Part shown: piece by piece, positions 12,191 to 25,832 of the stretch
How positions within the stretch are numbered: the stretch's first letter is position 1
Layout of the letters: the number at the start of each line of letters is the position of its first letter
Source: Anarhynchus alexandrinus
Taxonomy: Eukaryota; Chordata; Aves; Charadriiformes; Charadriidae
Reading direction: 5' to 3'
Assembly (NCBI GenBank): GCA_008711295.1
Contig: VUYV01000054.1
Location: 4,613,117 to 4,677,116, forward strand
Length of the DNA: 64,000 nt
Made by a program: the position numbers and the translations under genes
The notes under the pieces: model-generated
The model's database searches: none
What the model was told of the DNA's origin: nothing
Seen by the model: only the letters and a program-made list of their open reading frames with translations

Positions 12191-15100
12191 AGCTCAAGCT
12201 GGGCACTCACTTTCCTAGACTGATTTTCAGGAATGCTGAGTATCTCTAGGGGTATTCTTTTAGGGGGAGGGAGAGGAGAATATAACTAGACCCACCACTT
12301 AAATTAAAGGTCATTTACCTAGTTTATCTTTTGCGACTGCTTTGAAACTAATTTTGGCTGAAAACCTCCAATGATGTAGATAGAATTTACAAAAAAAATT
12401 TAAATATTTACTATAAGACATTTCAGTAATTCCCTTAAGTGAACAACCAATCCTCACCAAACATTTCTCAAGTTACACAATCACTCCCTGATTTTGCTCT
12501 CTGTAGCTTTAAGCAGGTGAGTCTGCTCTGACTTTTTACTGGCATCTGCTGAAATGAGTCATCAGCTGCTTTTCTCCAACAAACAACAAAACACCCCTGA
12601 GGTTGCTATGCAATCGATTTCACACACTAGCTGCAGAGCCTGCACATTACTCCTTAGGTGCCAACATTATGGGCCTTACTGTACGAGCCAACAAAAATTA
12701 ATCCCTTCATGAAGCTTACCATGGAGAGCAAGAACTTAAACTTTATTGTTTTAAATTGAAGACGAAGAGTGACAGTGTTAAGGTGTTGTAAGAAAATACT
12801 TAGAGTTTGGGAAGAAAGTAATTTGAAGAAAAGGACATGTCTTTGGAAAAGACTTGGATTGGAAAAGAGGATTATGAAAGCTCAGGAAGCATGAAGCTGG
12901 TCCTGGAATGAGAACATGGATGGGAAAGGTAACCACCGAAACAAATGAAATAATAACACACCCCCAAAATTTTAAAAAGGGAAAAACAGGGTGAGGTGTG
13001 ATCAGAACTCTGTGGAACAAAGGACAAAGGGGTCTAGGACAATGACAAAAGTAAATCCAGAGTTAATCTCAGAAGGAGACCCAAAAAGGAAATAGTTCCA
13101 GAAACTGGCAGGGGTGAGAAGATAAGGCAAGGGTCTTCACGCTTGACAAAAAGGGCAAAAGGACAGAGCAGCCACTTACTTCTACATAAGAGTTGTGGGA
13201 ACATGGCATGCACAAAATGATAGTAGATGCTCTTTGAACCAGAAGGCATCAGAGAAGGAAAAACCCAAATAAAGTTTTAAGAAGTCAACTACATTCTAAG
13301 TGTCCGACCAGAGCTAACATGATACAATGACAGAGTAATCCCCGTGTACCTACAGTCCCAGAACGACACACATACCCTCTCTGCTGTTGGGCAGCAGCCG
13401 CTGATCTCTTACCAAGGTCAGGTAACTCTAGAAGTGTTTTGTTTTGGTTTTTGCTTTTCTTTTTTTCCTGAGCTTCTGCTTAGCATTATCTCCAGCTACC
13501 ATTACTAAATAGAAGACATAATCCAAAGAGTTTTGTTGCTTTACCACCTGAACTCCATCTCCATGTTACACAAGTACAGAAAAACTCACTTCCCTCTCTA
13601 CCATTTCACCATACTCCTGATCAACCTGGAAAAGAAAATAGTCAGAAAAAAACAACCCTACCAGCTTTTTAATAGAGTAGTCAACTGGCAGGTTTGCATA
13701 AGAAACACTTCTTGTTTTTCACTACCTCTTTGGCATATTTCCTAATCAATTTTGTCTCTCATTACAACCAGGTCTGTATTCTCAGCAAGTAACAAGTCTT
13801 CCAAGTCAATATCCAAACAACAGCATCTTCTAAATATCATGGTTGGGTCACTGTGCACACAAACACCCGAACTTAAGCACGCCTACTAGCATTAAATACC
13901 AACATCATACCACTTTACTCTCAGTTCAAAAAGCAGCATGAAACATGCCTGTCACAAACAGCAGCAAAATCACAGCTACCATAAGCAGCCTACAAAGTTA
14001 GCAGAGGACCACATCCCAGAAAACAATTTTTATTGGAATCACAAGATCAATGCTATGCCGCACATCATAATCTTACTTTTATATCATAAAGCTAGAAAGC
14101 TACTATTTCAAAAATACTCATGTACAATTCACAAGGATTTTGTTATGCTCCAAATGACAAATAAGGTCTGAGGGCAGACAAAGGTTTAGTTTGTCAGCAC
14201 CAGTACAGAAAAAATAATAGCTCAAACAGATGACAATGTGAAATAAATATGGTTAAGTATGCTCAAATTCCTGTTTAAATGCACATTTTATCTTCCTAAA
14301 TACGCTATGCCTTTTGGGATCTCCTATCAAAGGGTCTTTAAAAGTTTTCCAGTAAATCCTGGAAAATGCCTTGAAGAAACAGCATACACAGTAGTGACAT
14401 TTTCCTCTTCCCAAAATATACTTCAGTCTCACCAGATCAATCTTTCTTCCTATCCTCCCCTCTCTGGCCAACTCCTCAGTAGCTCATGCTTTCCCTCTCT
14501 GCTTAAGCCTTGTTATTTCAGTTTTCACAGACAGGCTCCCACAGGCCTTTTGCTTAGATTTTTCAGGCTCATTCTGTCACTTCCACTCTCTGTATGCTGC
14601 CTGATTTGTGTACGAGTTTAGTAACCCAGTGCACCAGGCATCACAAATATTTACGTCTGCTATCTTTCCACCTCTTTTTTTGTTAAAACCCCCACTATCT
14701 ATAGGCAAAATCTTTGCGACAGTCTGCTCAAACTTTCCTTTCCACATGCGCAACTGCATCCCCAGTTGAGAGCTACAGTGTAGATAAAATATGAAAGGCC
14801 ACAATCATTTTAACCACTGCATTATCTATACCTATAACTGTAAAAGTCAGTAACTGCCCAATACATTCTCACACTTCTTCTGAGAGAAATGAAATCATTT
14901 TGTCCATCTGTCTGTCCACCCTGCCCCGTTATGTTCCTTGGTAAATTTAGAATACATTTCCTACAGTTCTGCCAAATTTATCAGGGGAATATATCCACGA
15001 GCTTTACAAAAACAGCTGGCCAGATGGAGGACAGAAGCCTCAAGAAGCCAAGGACAACTTGGTATATATATCCTCAATCTTTACAGCAGCCGGCTGGCCA

Positions 15101-16928
15101 CTCAGCAAACAGGAACACCTGACTCAGCTGGCTGCACACATAAAGACGGGGCAGATCAGGACACAGGTGGCACCTGGGTGCAGTCCTGGGGAGAGGGAGG
15201 CTACTGGGGGACTGAGGGTGGTAGGAGACAGGCAGGAGTTACTATGGCAGTCCCCAGGAAACCAGGCTTCCTTAATTCCCCTCACAGAGCAACTTTCCTT
15301 CAAGCACCGTTTCCTATGGAAACAAAGTTTATATAATCGCACTTTTCACCACTAAGCTTTTGGATCCATTGGCTAATTTGAAATACATCTGAGAGAACAG
15401 TAGATGTTTTAAAAACAGAGCTTAAGTGTTTATTGGAAATTGGCAGCAGGCAATTGCAGGGGGAAAGGCTGTGGCATTAGCTCCATCTGGGCAACAGCGT
15501 GCGCACAGCTGGTACACGGAGGGAGCTGGAAACACTGTACAAGAAAGAAGGAATTGAAAGTACCATAAAGTGGAACGCTATGGGACACGGGAAGGACCCA
15601 AGGGTACCAAAATGGAGGGTGCTGGGACCTGGTCAGAAAACAACCGAAAACACACCCATTTAACTACTAAGGGAACATGTCCCCATCCCAGTTACTTAAG
15701 TTCCACCTGACCATGTCAGGCAGATACACAACAATAACATGAACTGGAAATGTTTTAGGGAGCCTTGTTCAATTTGGAAGCGAAGCCAAAGCAGTGAGAA
15801 AATTCTGTAGTCTTACTTTTCAGCCTGATTTTCCTATGTTTATTCAGTTCATACCTAGGATGGGCACCAAAAACTCAGTCATGGTGTGTACATCCATCTG
15901 ACATGCAGCAACAAGAAACCTGTCTCTGCTATAAGATAGCACCAATTACCTTCTCCCACTTCCAAGAAGACAGGCAGTGGACAATGAGCCAGAGGAGAAG
16001 AGATTTTGGTATCAGAATTGAGCTGCCAACTTTGTTAATGTGCAAGGAAACAAAATCCACCTCACCCTCCTGAGATTTTGTACTGCCAAGAGAGACAAAT
16101 CTTGTTGCAACTAAGTCAGACTTCAGGACATAAGGGGTGCATGGAGTCATTTTCAAATTAAAATAAGACCACAGTATTAATACTCTGTTCTGTAATAAGT
16201 ACCAGGTGGGATCTATTCACATGGAATTCACTGCCAAGATGAGAGTCTACATTTTACAGTTTTCTCTGTTTGCTCAGACCCTAAAGCATATATGTATATT
16301 GTAGGACCAGGGCCTCAGCTAGCATAAACCAAACCAGCTGCACTGCTTATACACATCTGTATCCAGAAAGGATCTAAAGACAGAAGTCCATTAAAAATGG
16401 GTAAACCCCACAGGCTTTGACAACAATGGTCAGCATTTCTGCTCAACAATACACATCTTATTTTCCACAACCGGACAATGACCTTAGCCAAGCTGCAAGT
16501 GGTACTCTGTGAGCTAGTCCATTGTGCAGACGGCTATTCACAAGCGTGAGTACATCGTTAGAAAGGCAGCAGGCTTCACAGCTGTGCGGCGTTCTTTTCC
16601 CATCTGAAAGCAAGGATCCAGAAGAGGAAGGAAATATAAGAGCGCAGATAAACGTTCACATCTGCGATAGCGATGCGCCTGAAGTCCTTAACTGACCACG
16701 GATGAAATCGGGAGGTATTTTGGCAACCTGACCTTCCACACAAGGAAACCGTAGAGGTATTCCCAGCGAGGCAGATCTGCTCAGACCGAAGATGCCCGAC
16801 GTGCCGAAGGACCCGGCCGTACGCATTTCAGCGCGCTGCTGAGGCCGGCCGCAGAGACCGGGCGGCAGCGCGGAGCGGCGCAGCCGGACCCGCGGGAGCC
16901 CTCCGCGGGGCGCAGCACTCCACCGCCA

Positions 16929-16952
16929 CCTCCTCCTCCTCCTCCTCCTCCT
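16929..16952. repeat. (CCT)8 trinucleotide microsatellite
   Basis: Eight uninterrupted CCT units lie in the CpG island (AGG on the minus strand). They fall just beyond the candidate donor of exon 1, so would be intronic if that donor is right. Confidence 0.95.
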
Positions 16953-17030
16953 CCCCCCGCGGGGCAGCTCGGCGGGAGGCCGCCGCTCTTCCCCCCCCGC
17001 CAGGCCCGGGCCCGGCCGAGTAGCTGCGCA

Positions 17031-17300
17031 CCTGCGCGGGCGCCGCGCGCCCCTGGCCAACGGCCGTAACGGTTCTAACGGCTCCTCCCTCCCACCCTCT
17101 CCGCGGGGCTCCTCAGCCGGCACCCAGCCCCTGCGGCGGCGGCAGACGCCCGACCCCCGCCGGCCATCCCGTCCCTGCAGCCACTGTGCCCCGGCAGGGA
17201 GGCGGCGGGCTGTCTCCCCCCCCACCCCGCCCCAGGCCGGTGCCCCGGGCAGGGCNNNNNNNNNNNNNNNNNNNNNNNNNNNNNNNNNGCCGGCGCCGCC
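17031..17300 (-). other. FAM20B: Candidate non-coding exon 1 of FAM20B
   Basis: If transcription starts 60-100 bases on the minus-strand side of the CCAAT cluster, the first good donor reached is CGCAG|GTGCGC at 17030-17029, giving a leader exon of about 200-270 bases. The boundaries are inferred. The interval includes the N run, so part of the exon may be unknown. A small upstream reading frame inside it is described as a finding. The alternative is a start near 17590 with the donor at 17397. Confidence 0.35.
17256..17288. other. Run of 33 N (assembly gap)
   Basis: Thirty-three consecutive undetermined bases lie inside the most GC-rich part of the window, probably a sequencing drop-out. The real length may differ. 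Confidence 0.99.
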
Positions 17301-17640
17301 GCCAGCCCCCGCCAGCTCCCCAACATGGTGCCGCCCGGCAGCCTGCCCCCACCCCGCAGCCAATGGGCGGCCGCCCCGCCTCCCCCGCTCCACTCACCGC
17401 CCGCTTGCCGGCCAATGAGGCGGCCGCCTTTCCCTCGCCGAGGTGAGGCGGTGCCCCCTCCCATAGGCCGGCTCCTAGCGCCCTCGGCCTCCCGCCTCCA
17501 ATAGGAGCGGCGGAGGGAGCGCCACCTCCGGCCAGCCAATGGGGTGGGAGCGGCGATTAACCCCCGCCTCCCCGCGGGGCGGGTCCTGGTCCGCTGCGCC
17601 GGGGGAGGGAGCGGAGATTTTTAAGGTGAAATAAAGGGAA

Positions 17641-20600
17641 CGAGGCAGTTTTTTTAGGGGCATTAAAAGTACTTAGCTCTGACGGCGTGGGCAGGATTCC
17701 GATAACAACACACAGTAATATTCAGAGGTATTTGGCTTCTGTGAATTTAGAAGTATAGCCCTATTATTCCATATTATACAGTATTATTATACCATATATA
17801 CCCTTTATACTGCATATTAGGACAATGTTATAGCCCTAAACAATACACCTTTTAAAATTTATGCATAGCATGAATGTCATTTCTGTATCTATGCGCATGC
17901 TGCTGCAAATAATCTATTAATTTATTTTTTTTTTTCCCCCTCCGCTTACACATTTCCTAATTAAAAAAAAATAATGCTCCGGTGTCAATTTAATTTAGCA
18001 GGCATTACTCGAAGTTTGGCAGGCAAGACGCAGCTGGTGCAACGCCAACCTGCCTCAGCAGCAGTCACCACCGAACGGCACAGAAACATTCTCAGAAAAA
18101 TATTACCAGCAAGAAACTCAGCGGAGCAAGTGGGTGGACAAGGCGCAGCTATTCCATCATGCACACCACCCAGGGTGCTCCACAACCACACCCTATACAT
18201 CCCGTTCCTCCATATCTCCTCGCTATCCATTGCTTCTGCTCCACTTGCTGTCTGTGATCATTTTTTTGTCCCTTTTGCCCACCCCCTATTTCCACTTATT
18301 CCTGGAAACAGTCCATCAAACCATGGAAGATCGCTCCCTCCCCTTTCTTCAGACCTCCTGAGGGCACCTCCTGTAGTTCTTCACCAACCCAGTACCCACC
18401 ATCCAGGTCTACCTCAACTGCATCTTGCTTTTTATTGCACAAATTGTTGCTCAAGACTAAACACTATTAATTACTTGTTTTTCTTTATTTGGGTGTGGAA
18501 AAGGGAGAAGTAGTCCCATGCATATATTCTTGGAAGATGGTCTCCTACACAAACCACTCCATACCCTTGGGCAAGAGATGCGAGTGAAGCAGTTCTGAAG
18601 GCCCAGTCAGAAACAGGGAGCGCCTGATCTTAGTTACCAGGGCAATGAGAAGTAGTACAGGATTTCCATGGCAGAAATTCACAGTGGAGAAAGCTGGCCG
18701 CTACGCGGCAGCTACATCCCTTAGCTCTCCTCCTCCGTGCTGCAAGGGAAGGAGTTTACCACCAGGCACGGCAGCATGGTGGGAACGCAGACGTGGGATC
18801 TGCTGTCGGGGAAGAGGGGAGCTCGTTGAGAAACGAACTGCGGTTACGTCCCAATCCGTCTGGCTTCCACCGATTCTTTCCTAAGCCAAAGAAAGTTTCT
18901 TTCTGTGGTGCTGGAAAGCAATCCCTCGCAGAGGGACAGGCAGAATTCGGTGGGGAATTTTTCATCTTGCACATGGATCTAATGTTTCCTACGCAGAGCA
19001 TCCTGGGTTTGTTTGGTACCTACCATGCATCCTAACAGCACTATTTTTATTATCATTGGCTCGCTGTGACTTTAGAAACATAGTTGAATGCAATACCTTC
19101 AGCTACTTTAAGACTGCAACAAATACTGCATTTGCAGACTGGCCCGTCTGAAGTGGAAAATAAATATATTTCTTTCCAGGAATTTTCCCTTCCCCTCCTC
19201 CATTTTTAAGCCTCGGAATGAAAACCTTTTTTAACGGGACTTTTTAAAACCCCTTTGAAAAAAAATCATACCTAATACTTTATGACTTCCTGCTCCAAGC
19301 TTCCAAGCGTTGCAAGCAAACATCTTTGCAGACATCCATACACAGGATACTTTTCTCATGCAATGTTATTGCTAGAGGGAAAGATACTTAAATATATATA
19401 TATATTAATAGCACAGTTTCATTGTTATGGACTGCATCTCTGCTAACTCCTCACCGAATTAAAATTTTAAACCTAACTACAGTTATGGTTTTCATTATTA
19501 ATTAGCACATTAATATTTAAGTCTGAGCACTTGACTACAGCTATCGAAACATTAAGAGCTAGAAGTGGCCAAGTGGATTAGGTTACAGACAAGCCATGGA
19601 GCTGAGGATGGTGGATGGCAGAGGGACCAGGAGTAGACAGGGTGGTCACGATGGGCCATCATCTTCTGAAGCTGACAGGCAGAAGAGCTGAGTTACTGCT
19701 TGCCAAGGAGACAGCGGACTCCAGGAAGATCAAGAAAAAGAGCCGATGGAGCTGGGGCTTTCTAAAAAAAATCTGTAGGTCATGGGAACAAGGACTGTCT
19801 CAGGCTGGAGAACAAGGTCTGACTGGGGAACAGCAGTCAAAGGACCGTCTCAAAAGCTGGGGCTGGTGTGGGAAGGAAGCCAGAGAGGCTGTTAAATAAT
19901 TCTATCTGCTCCAGGAAAACCTCTGCGTGCTCAGAAGGAGAAAGCTTTAAATCAACATGCACACTGTCACCAGATGCTGCACAGATCTTCCTATTCAAAG
20001 AGGTGTGTGATCCTGGCAACAGCCTGAAATCAGATTTATACAATACAAAAGAAATTCCTGAGTCAAGAACACTACTTAGACCCAGCAAAGCATGTTAAGT
20101 GTCGCTTTGCAGAAGATATCTATATAAAATAAAACCGTGTGCCAATGGAAACAGTAAGCTAAAGTTACAGAAATAATTTCAGCCAGGGTGACGCTGAGGT
20201 CAGGTATCAAGCACAGGCTCTCAGATGGAAACTCTTCAATGAAATAGGTGCTGTCCCCAACTCTCTATTTCTCTCTGCTAGGCACTGGTGAGAAGAACAG
20301 GTATCGATGCTTTGACTTACCTCTGAGGAGTTCTTGGATATTGTGAAACGGGAAGGGTGAAAGAACCTGAAATAGCGGGACCAGCAGAAATGAGACAGAG
20401 CCTGGGGAAGGACAGGGCAGGTTGGCTGAGGAGCACTTACGTGCACGGGGTCTTCTCTGTCTTGCCAGGGTTGGCAAGCGTGTGTGGTGGTTAATGGAAC
20501 CTAGTGACCACACTCCCCAACACCTTCCTTGTGGTGCTACCTTTAGGCAAAAGGAAGGGCCACAAGGTCATTGTTCAGCAGAAAGACGCCACAAGAAAGC

Positions 20601-23600
20601 TTTCACTGAGACTAGAAAGTGGCAAAGGAGTCCCTCAGTATATGGTCAAAAAGGCCAGATCCTTAGGACTGGGATCAGATGGACGGGATCTGGGCTTTGG
20701 ACAATGTGTAAAGCATGCAGGAGTCTCCCAAGCAAGAACAAAAAGCAGGCATGACACATGATGACTCAGTCAAGGTGACTTAATCAGTTGACAGCAGGTT
20801 CACTGGCACTCACGGAGCAGGCAGGCCAGGCAGGGCTTGCTCCTCCTCTCCTGGACCTGTCCAGAGGGAAGGACTGCAGCAGACGTCCCTTTTCCAGATC
20901 CAGCCTGAGATACTACGCCCTCCAGCTGCTGGTCACTGCCAGCAGAAGTCACTAGCACCAAATACGTGCCCGCTGAGGAGTTCTGCATCACCACTCCCTA
21001 ATGTGCTTCAGGGAAAAATCCACAGGGTTAGTTTGTATAGGTGCTTTGAGCTGCCTTGGGTGATGGTGCCTGAAGCAGATTAGGAAACCCACACCCCAAC
21101 TGCTCCCCAGACAATGCTGGGTAGAAGAGTTACAATAAGAAACTACATGTGTTAGTATTTTAATAAGAGTACCGCACCCTGAAGCATGAAGTTAAAGCAG
21201 TTATACAAGAGATTAAAATTCTTTTTATAGTAGTGTCAGGCTTATTTATACAATTAGATTGTAATTTTTATAATTAAATATTTTGGATTCTTTTTTTCTC
21301 CCAAGCCGCGCTTAACTGGAAAGACAAAAGCATACATTTAACATTTAAACTTCCTTAATTGCTTTTAAATGTCACTACAAATTAAACAATGTTTATTTGC
21401 AGTATAATTGACAAGCAGCACTAAGACATCACCTCTCCACCTGAGCGGGAAGGCTGGTAAGGGAACAGCACAGCAATACAAATTTGCATTGCAAAAGCTG
21501 ATTTTGTACTCCCTGCCTCCCTGCTTCCTCTCTGTGTGCATACCTGTGACAGCACCCATGCCTGGTCCTGCCGAATCCCAGCCACTCATCCCCCGGTGGA
21601 GCAGCAGCCAGCTCACTATAGACCAATCTCCTCCTGGCGAGGGGGAAGAGTCCTGAACATCCCTTGGAAGAACAAAACAAAAAGCAGTTAGATGAAGCCC
21701 AGACGTTGGTTGGCCTGGGTTTTCCGTGGAGCACAAGTACTAACCTCTGCATCCTTCCCACCAGAGGCTGGGCCAGGAGAAGATGGAGAACTTGAGGCTC
21801 ATTAAAATCTCATCAGATCTGCACGCACACCAAAAACCTGACAACAGCACTGGAGTGGCCATTTCAAATCAGTCAGTCCAGTCACAAAATCCAGGGAGTT
21901 AAAGGCAGTTTTCTGTGCTTTCACATCTTGCATGAAACGAACAAAAGATTAGTTTGGTGGGGGTTTTTTTTGACTCAGAGTATTTTTAAATTAAACTGCA
22001 AGTCTGGTTTGGTTGTTTCATGAAGCATCAGTGGCCAAAATCAATTTTTGGAAGGCAGAATCTGGTGAATAAAAACTGTGTGCATTATTCTGAGTCTTGT
22101 TTTAAAGATGAGGGTTCAGCACAGCCTGGGAAAAAGAAAGGGAGAAGAGGGGCTGGCTTGCTTGGAAAACAAACTCCACAGAGAAAGAGGGTGCCAAAGA
22201 AAAAGAGCAATACCTACAGTACAGCGATTTTCCTTTCTTACTGGACATAATAGAAGTGTTAGAGATACTGGATAAAAACAACAGTATTCTCAAGCTTCTC
22301 ACGACAAGTCAAGCTCTGTTCAACTGAGAGGTTGAAACAAGTCACTGTGCCACGATAACATGCCAGCCAGGCTTTTGTATACATTTCTTCTTCTTATGTG
22401 TGCGTGTATTAGCCTGAAATAATTCAAGATATTTAAATCATAACTAGCTGATGTTAGAGCAAACCAAGTGAGTCGTGCACAGGCTCTTACAGTTCTTCCT
22501 ATCACCTTTTCAGGCTGTCAGCAGTCATGTGAATATTTTTTTATTGGTGTGATTGTTTTATCTGATTCCTGGTATGAAAGTCCTTCATTCCTCACGTAAG
22601 CCTTTTGAAAGTGTGCTCAGCCATTTTGGGAGAAGCCATAGCAAAGATCCTAAACACAGGCTTGAGAACCGACTTGGGGTTAAGATTAAATAACTTCGAA
22701 AGAAAAGTTTGCCAACTTGGCTGCTTACACAACAGCTACGATTCTAGGGCTGAAAGAGAATTGCTTTCATGAAAAAGGCTTCCAATTCCTCTCCTGGTGA
22801 GATGGGACATCACCTAAACTTACCTAACCTTTATTTAAAAGGAGCGATGGATGCTGTTTGACCTCCATGGCTATGACTTGACACACTTCCTTACAGGTAA
22901 TCCTCTTCATGGTTTCCCTTCAGGGCTGTAGGCAACAGCTGCAGAATATGGGGTGGATTTATCTCTCCCCTTTCATTCAGAAGAAGGCTGTAGCACTGTT
23001 CGGCGGCAGTAAATTCAGGAGACAACCGAAAGGAAATATACTTCTGAACGACAGCTCTCTGGGCCAGAGTGGGCTTGGTGGAGGGGGAGCCTGTGTTACC
23101 CCATCTGCAGCTGGTAGGGCTGTGAAAATTGCATCTGGAGCACACCCAGGAAGGGTTTTGGGGAGGTGGGGATGGGGAGAGAGCAAGCCCAGCCATTTGG
23201 GGGCTAAGCTATTCACATGTCGAGTCTAATCCTATTTCCATGAGCATTTCCAGTCTTGGAAGCTGGATCCGTCTGTAAGAATTTTTTAAGTGTCTATAAA
23301 TACTTTTCATCTCAAAGCTTTTTACAAACAGACATGCTGGGTCTGCGCAGAAATCCCTTCCCCGATCGCTGAGATAGGGCTCCCACTTGAAAAAGAAGTG
23401 ACTGCTTGGCCAGCTTACTGCTCCCCCATGCAGCAGCTTTGCATAGCATATTAAACACTGATCTCAGCAGATGGAAGTATGGACCTCAAGGGAGGGTTGA
23501 CATGGCTAGTTAGTTAAGTAAAACCATACTGCAATTTGGCCACAGTCCTGAAATATCCATTATTTTGAGAAGCGAGATGGTATCTTTAAAGCCCTTGATA

Positions 23601-25832
23601 CGCTAGAGCTTGAACTTCCTCTAGGACGGAAGGCATCTCCGAAGACAGAGCAAGGGTCTAACGCTAAGGCTGATCAACCAACGTCATTCCTCCAGGGGGA
23701 AAATGATTCCTGAATGCAGCGTAACACTAACTGTATCCAACCTTGCTTACCCACAAAACCAAAGATCAACTTCTCCTTGCAAACAGCTCTAACAACCATT
23801 GAGTTTGTATGACAACCCATTTCTACTGCATATTCTGTCCTTGCTCAGCCCAGTCTGGCTCAGTTCTCTCTTCTGCAGACAATGCAAACATGAGAGAATT
23901 AAACACGTTTATCATCCTTGGAGGAAATTAATTAGACCAGGCAATTCTCAAGGTGAATAGTGCACTTCCAGCGCTCAGGTTCACTGTGTTTCAGACAGTG
24001 TATGAGAAAAAGGAGTGCGCTCAGACTACCATCATCTCCCCCACAATGCAAGGCTGCGCTCCCATCACCAGGAGCCTCCCCAATAACCATCCTCTTATTT
24101 CTGATCTTTAACCCTGCACGTAAACAGGGACCCTCTGCTTCAACTGAAGCGAAAAGGGAAACTTAACCCTTTTTAATTGGGATGCTTTCTGCCCAGAAGT
24201 AAATACAGAACACGCACCCAGTAAGGCATCTCGTGACACACTCCTAAGAGCCAGACAGCCAGCTAAGTGGCTTGCAGCAAGAACAAGCAAAACACAAAGT
24301 TGTTGCTCTCCATATTCAAAATGCGCATTTACAATCAGACAAACCTTTTTGCTCTTGCATTTTTAAACAGTAGTCCAGACTGGAAGGGAAATTATTAGCA
24401 TCCTGGCTTCACCTCAGCATGGAGCAGCTCCCTCCCAATGCTTCTAGCTGTGTAGAAGAAAGTCCTTTGGGAAACTCAACCCATTACAGGTACATTTTTC
24501 AGATCTCATAGAATATTCATCATCATCCTCTTTTTGGCAAATGAGCTTTTGCAGGTTTAGCTACAAGATTTTTAAAAAATATGAATTATTTCTAATACAA
24601 AAGATATAAAGGATTTTTATTTTTTAATTGGAATTAAGAAAAGGTGAAGCTTTTCACCGGAAAAAAATTAAGTTTTCTCTAAAAGAGGACATGAAGGAAT
24701 CTAATTACTGTCCTCCAGTATCAGGAACAAGGATCAGCAAGACCTGCAGAATGTCCCTCCACATGTCTCCACAGGGTGTCAGTGTTATTTCAAATTTGAG
24801 TAATTTTACACTGGAATCAGATTAATTTTCTCACCACATTATTTTTATGAGCCTGCTCCTCAGAGAGCTGCTGCCACCACAGCCTGTTTGTTAAAGAGCT
24901 CCCCCTTTCCTCCCTTAGCCAGCATTAAAATGAAATTTCTTAAAACGGGGAGAGAGAAACACATAGTCATGGTGGTCTGAGGACAACGGGAAGATTTCAG
25001 AGAGATTTGAAAGAGGGTTGACATTCACTACTCCAAATCTGCTACCAGTTTGCTGGTGGGATTCCCAGTTCCTGCTGGGCGATGATCTTTCAGCAGGTGA
25101 CGCAAAGCTCTTTCACACACACCTACCCAGGGCTGTACGTCCTTTCCCAGACAGATACGTAGCCACAACGAGCATCTCTGGCACTTCAAGAGGCTGCTGC
25201 AACCCATTCTGTGTTTTAAAGCCGTTTGAGAGCCGACTCCGAGGCAGAGTAAAGCTGTTTAAGTTGACCCTTGCCAAAAAGTATTTTCCAGACACGTTAC
25301 TAATGTGGCTGTGCTGAAACAAGGTCCCACTGTACTCTGGCAGCTGTGGCAGATGTGTGGTGCGACACACAATATCCCCACCGACCTGTGTACTCCAAGT
25401 GACCGCACAAACCAGCTTCAGTTCTCCTGCAGGGGCTCTGCTAGGATGCCTTCCGAACCAACGCTCCCATTCTCAGCGGCTTCCTTCCGTTTCCATTGGT
25501 CCAGCCTGCCTTCTACAGTACTGCTACTCATACAATAGGTCCCCTTTTAACCTGTAATTTTGGGACAGTTATTGGAGGCACACCTCAGCTGTGTGCCCAA
25601 CAAGGATGAAACCTGGCTCAGGAAGTTTCTACAAATATTAACTACTCAGCGTTTTGGTTCTTTATCATATTATTCTAAAATGGGCTATTTCTTACTGATA
25701 TTAAGGACATCATCCCAAATAACTTTTTGTGCAAGCAATACTTAAGAATGTGCTTGTATAGGGACGGGCAACAAACAGGCCTGTCTCTATATTGTGTGCT
25801 TAGCCCTGCAGAGGACATGCTCTGCCTTTGAC
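17641..25832. other. Intergenic stretch with no gene recognised
   Basis: Short open frames occur on both strands, but none shows a recognisable domain, conserved exon boundaries or a plausible spliced continuation. A pyrimidine-rich plus-strand stretch lies at about 18170-18440 and an (AT)7 run at 19392-19405. Divergent non-coding transcripts from the CpG island could enter this stretch. Confidence 0.6.
19392..19405. repeat. (AT)7 dinucleotide repeat
   Basis: A short uninterrupted AT repeat in intergenic DNA. Confidence 0.9.

Larger units (their letters stand above)
8668..17030 (-). other. FAM20B: Probable first intron of FAM20B
   Basis: This stretch lies between the probable acceptor of the first coding exon (8668) and the CpG island. 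It has no coding sequence that I can support. It contains a CR1 fragment at 11867-12190 and a purine-rich plus-strand stretch at about 12780-13230. The upstream limit depends on which donor in the CpG island is used. Further untranslated exons cannot be excluded. Confidence 0.55.
16800..17640. promoter_or_regulatory. FAM20B: CpG island; probable FAM20B promoter, possibly bidirectional
   Basis: There is a sharp rise in GC and CpG compared with flanking AT-rich DNA. Four CCAAT boxes lie on the plus strand at 17360-17364, 17412-17416, 17498-17502 and 17536-17540, with a GC box (GGGGCGGG) at 17576-17583. It sits about 8.5 kb upstream of the first coding exon of FAM20B, which needs a separate leader exon, so assignment to FAM20B is the simplest reading. 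Candidate minus-strand donors are CGCAG|GTGCGC at 17030 and GGGCG|GTGAGT at 17397. A plus-strand donor CCGAG|GTGAGG at 17443 would allow a divergent transcript. A 33-base N run interrupts the island at 17256-17288. The exact start site cannot be read from sequence. Confidence 0.75.

Noticed and set aside
16656..17539. Long frames across the CpG island
   Set aside because: GC-rich DNA lacks stop codons in many frames. These frames also run through the N gap and consist of Arg/Gly/Ala/Pro low complexity.
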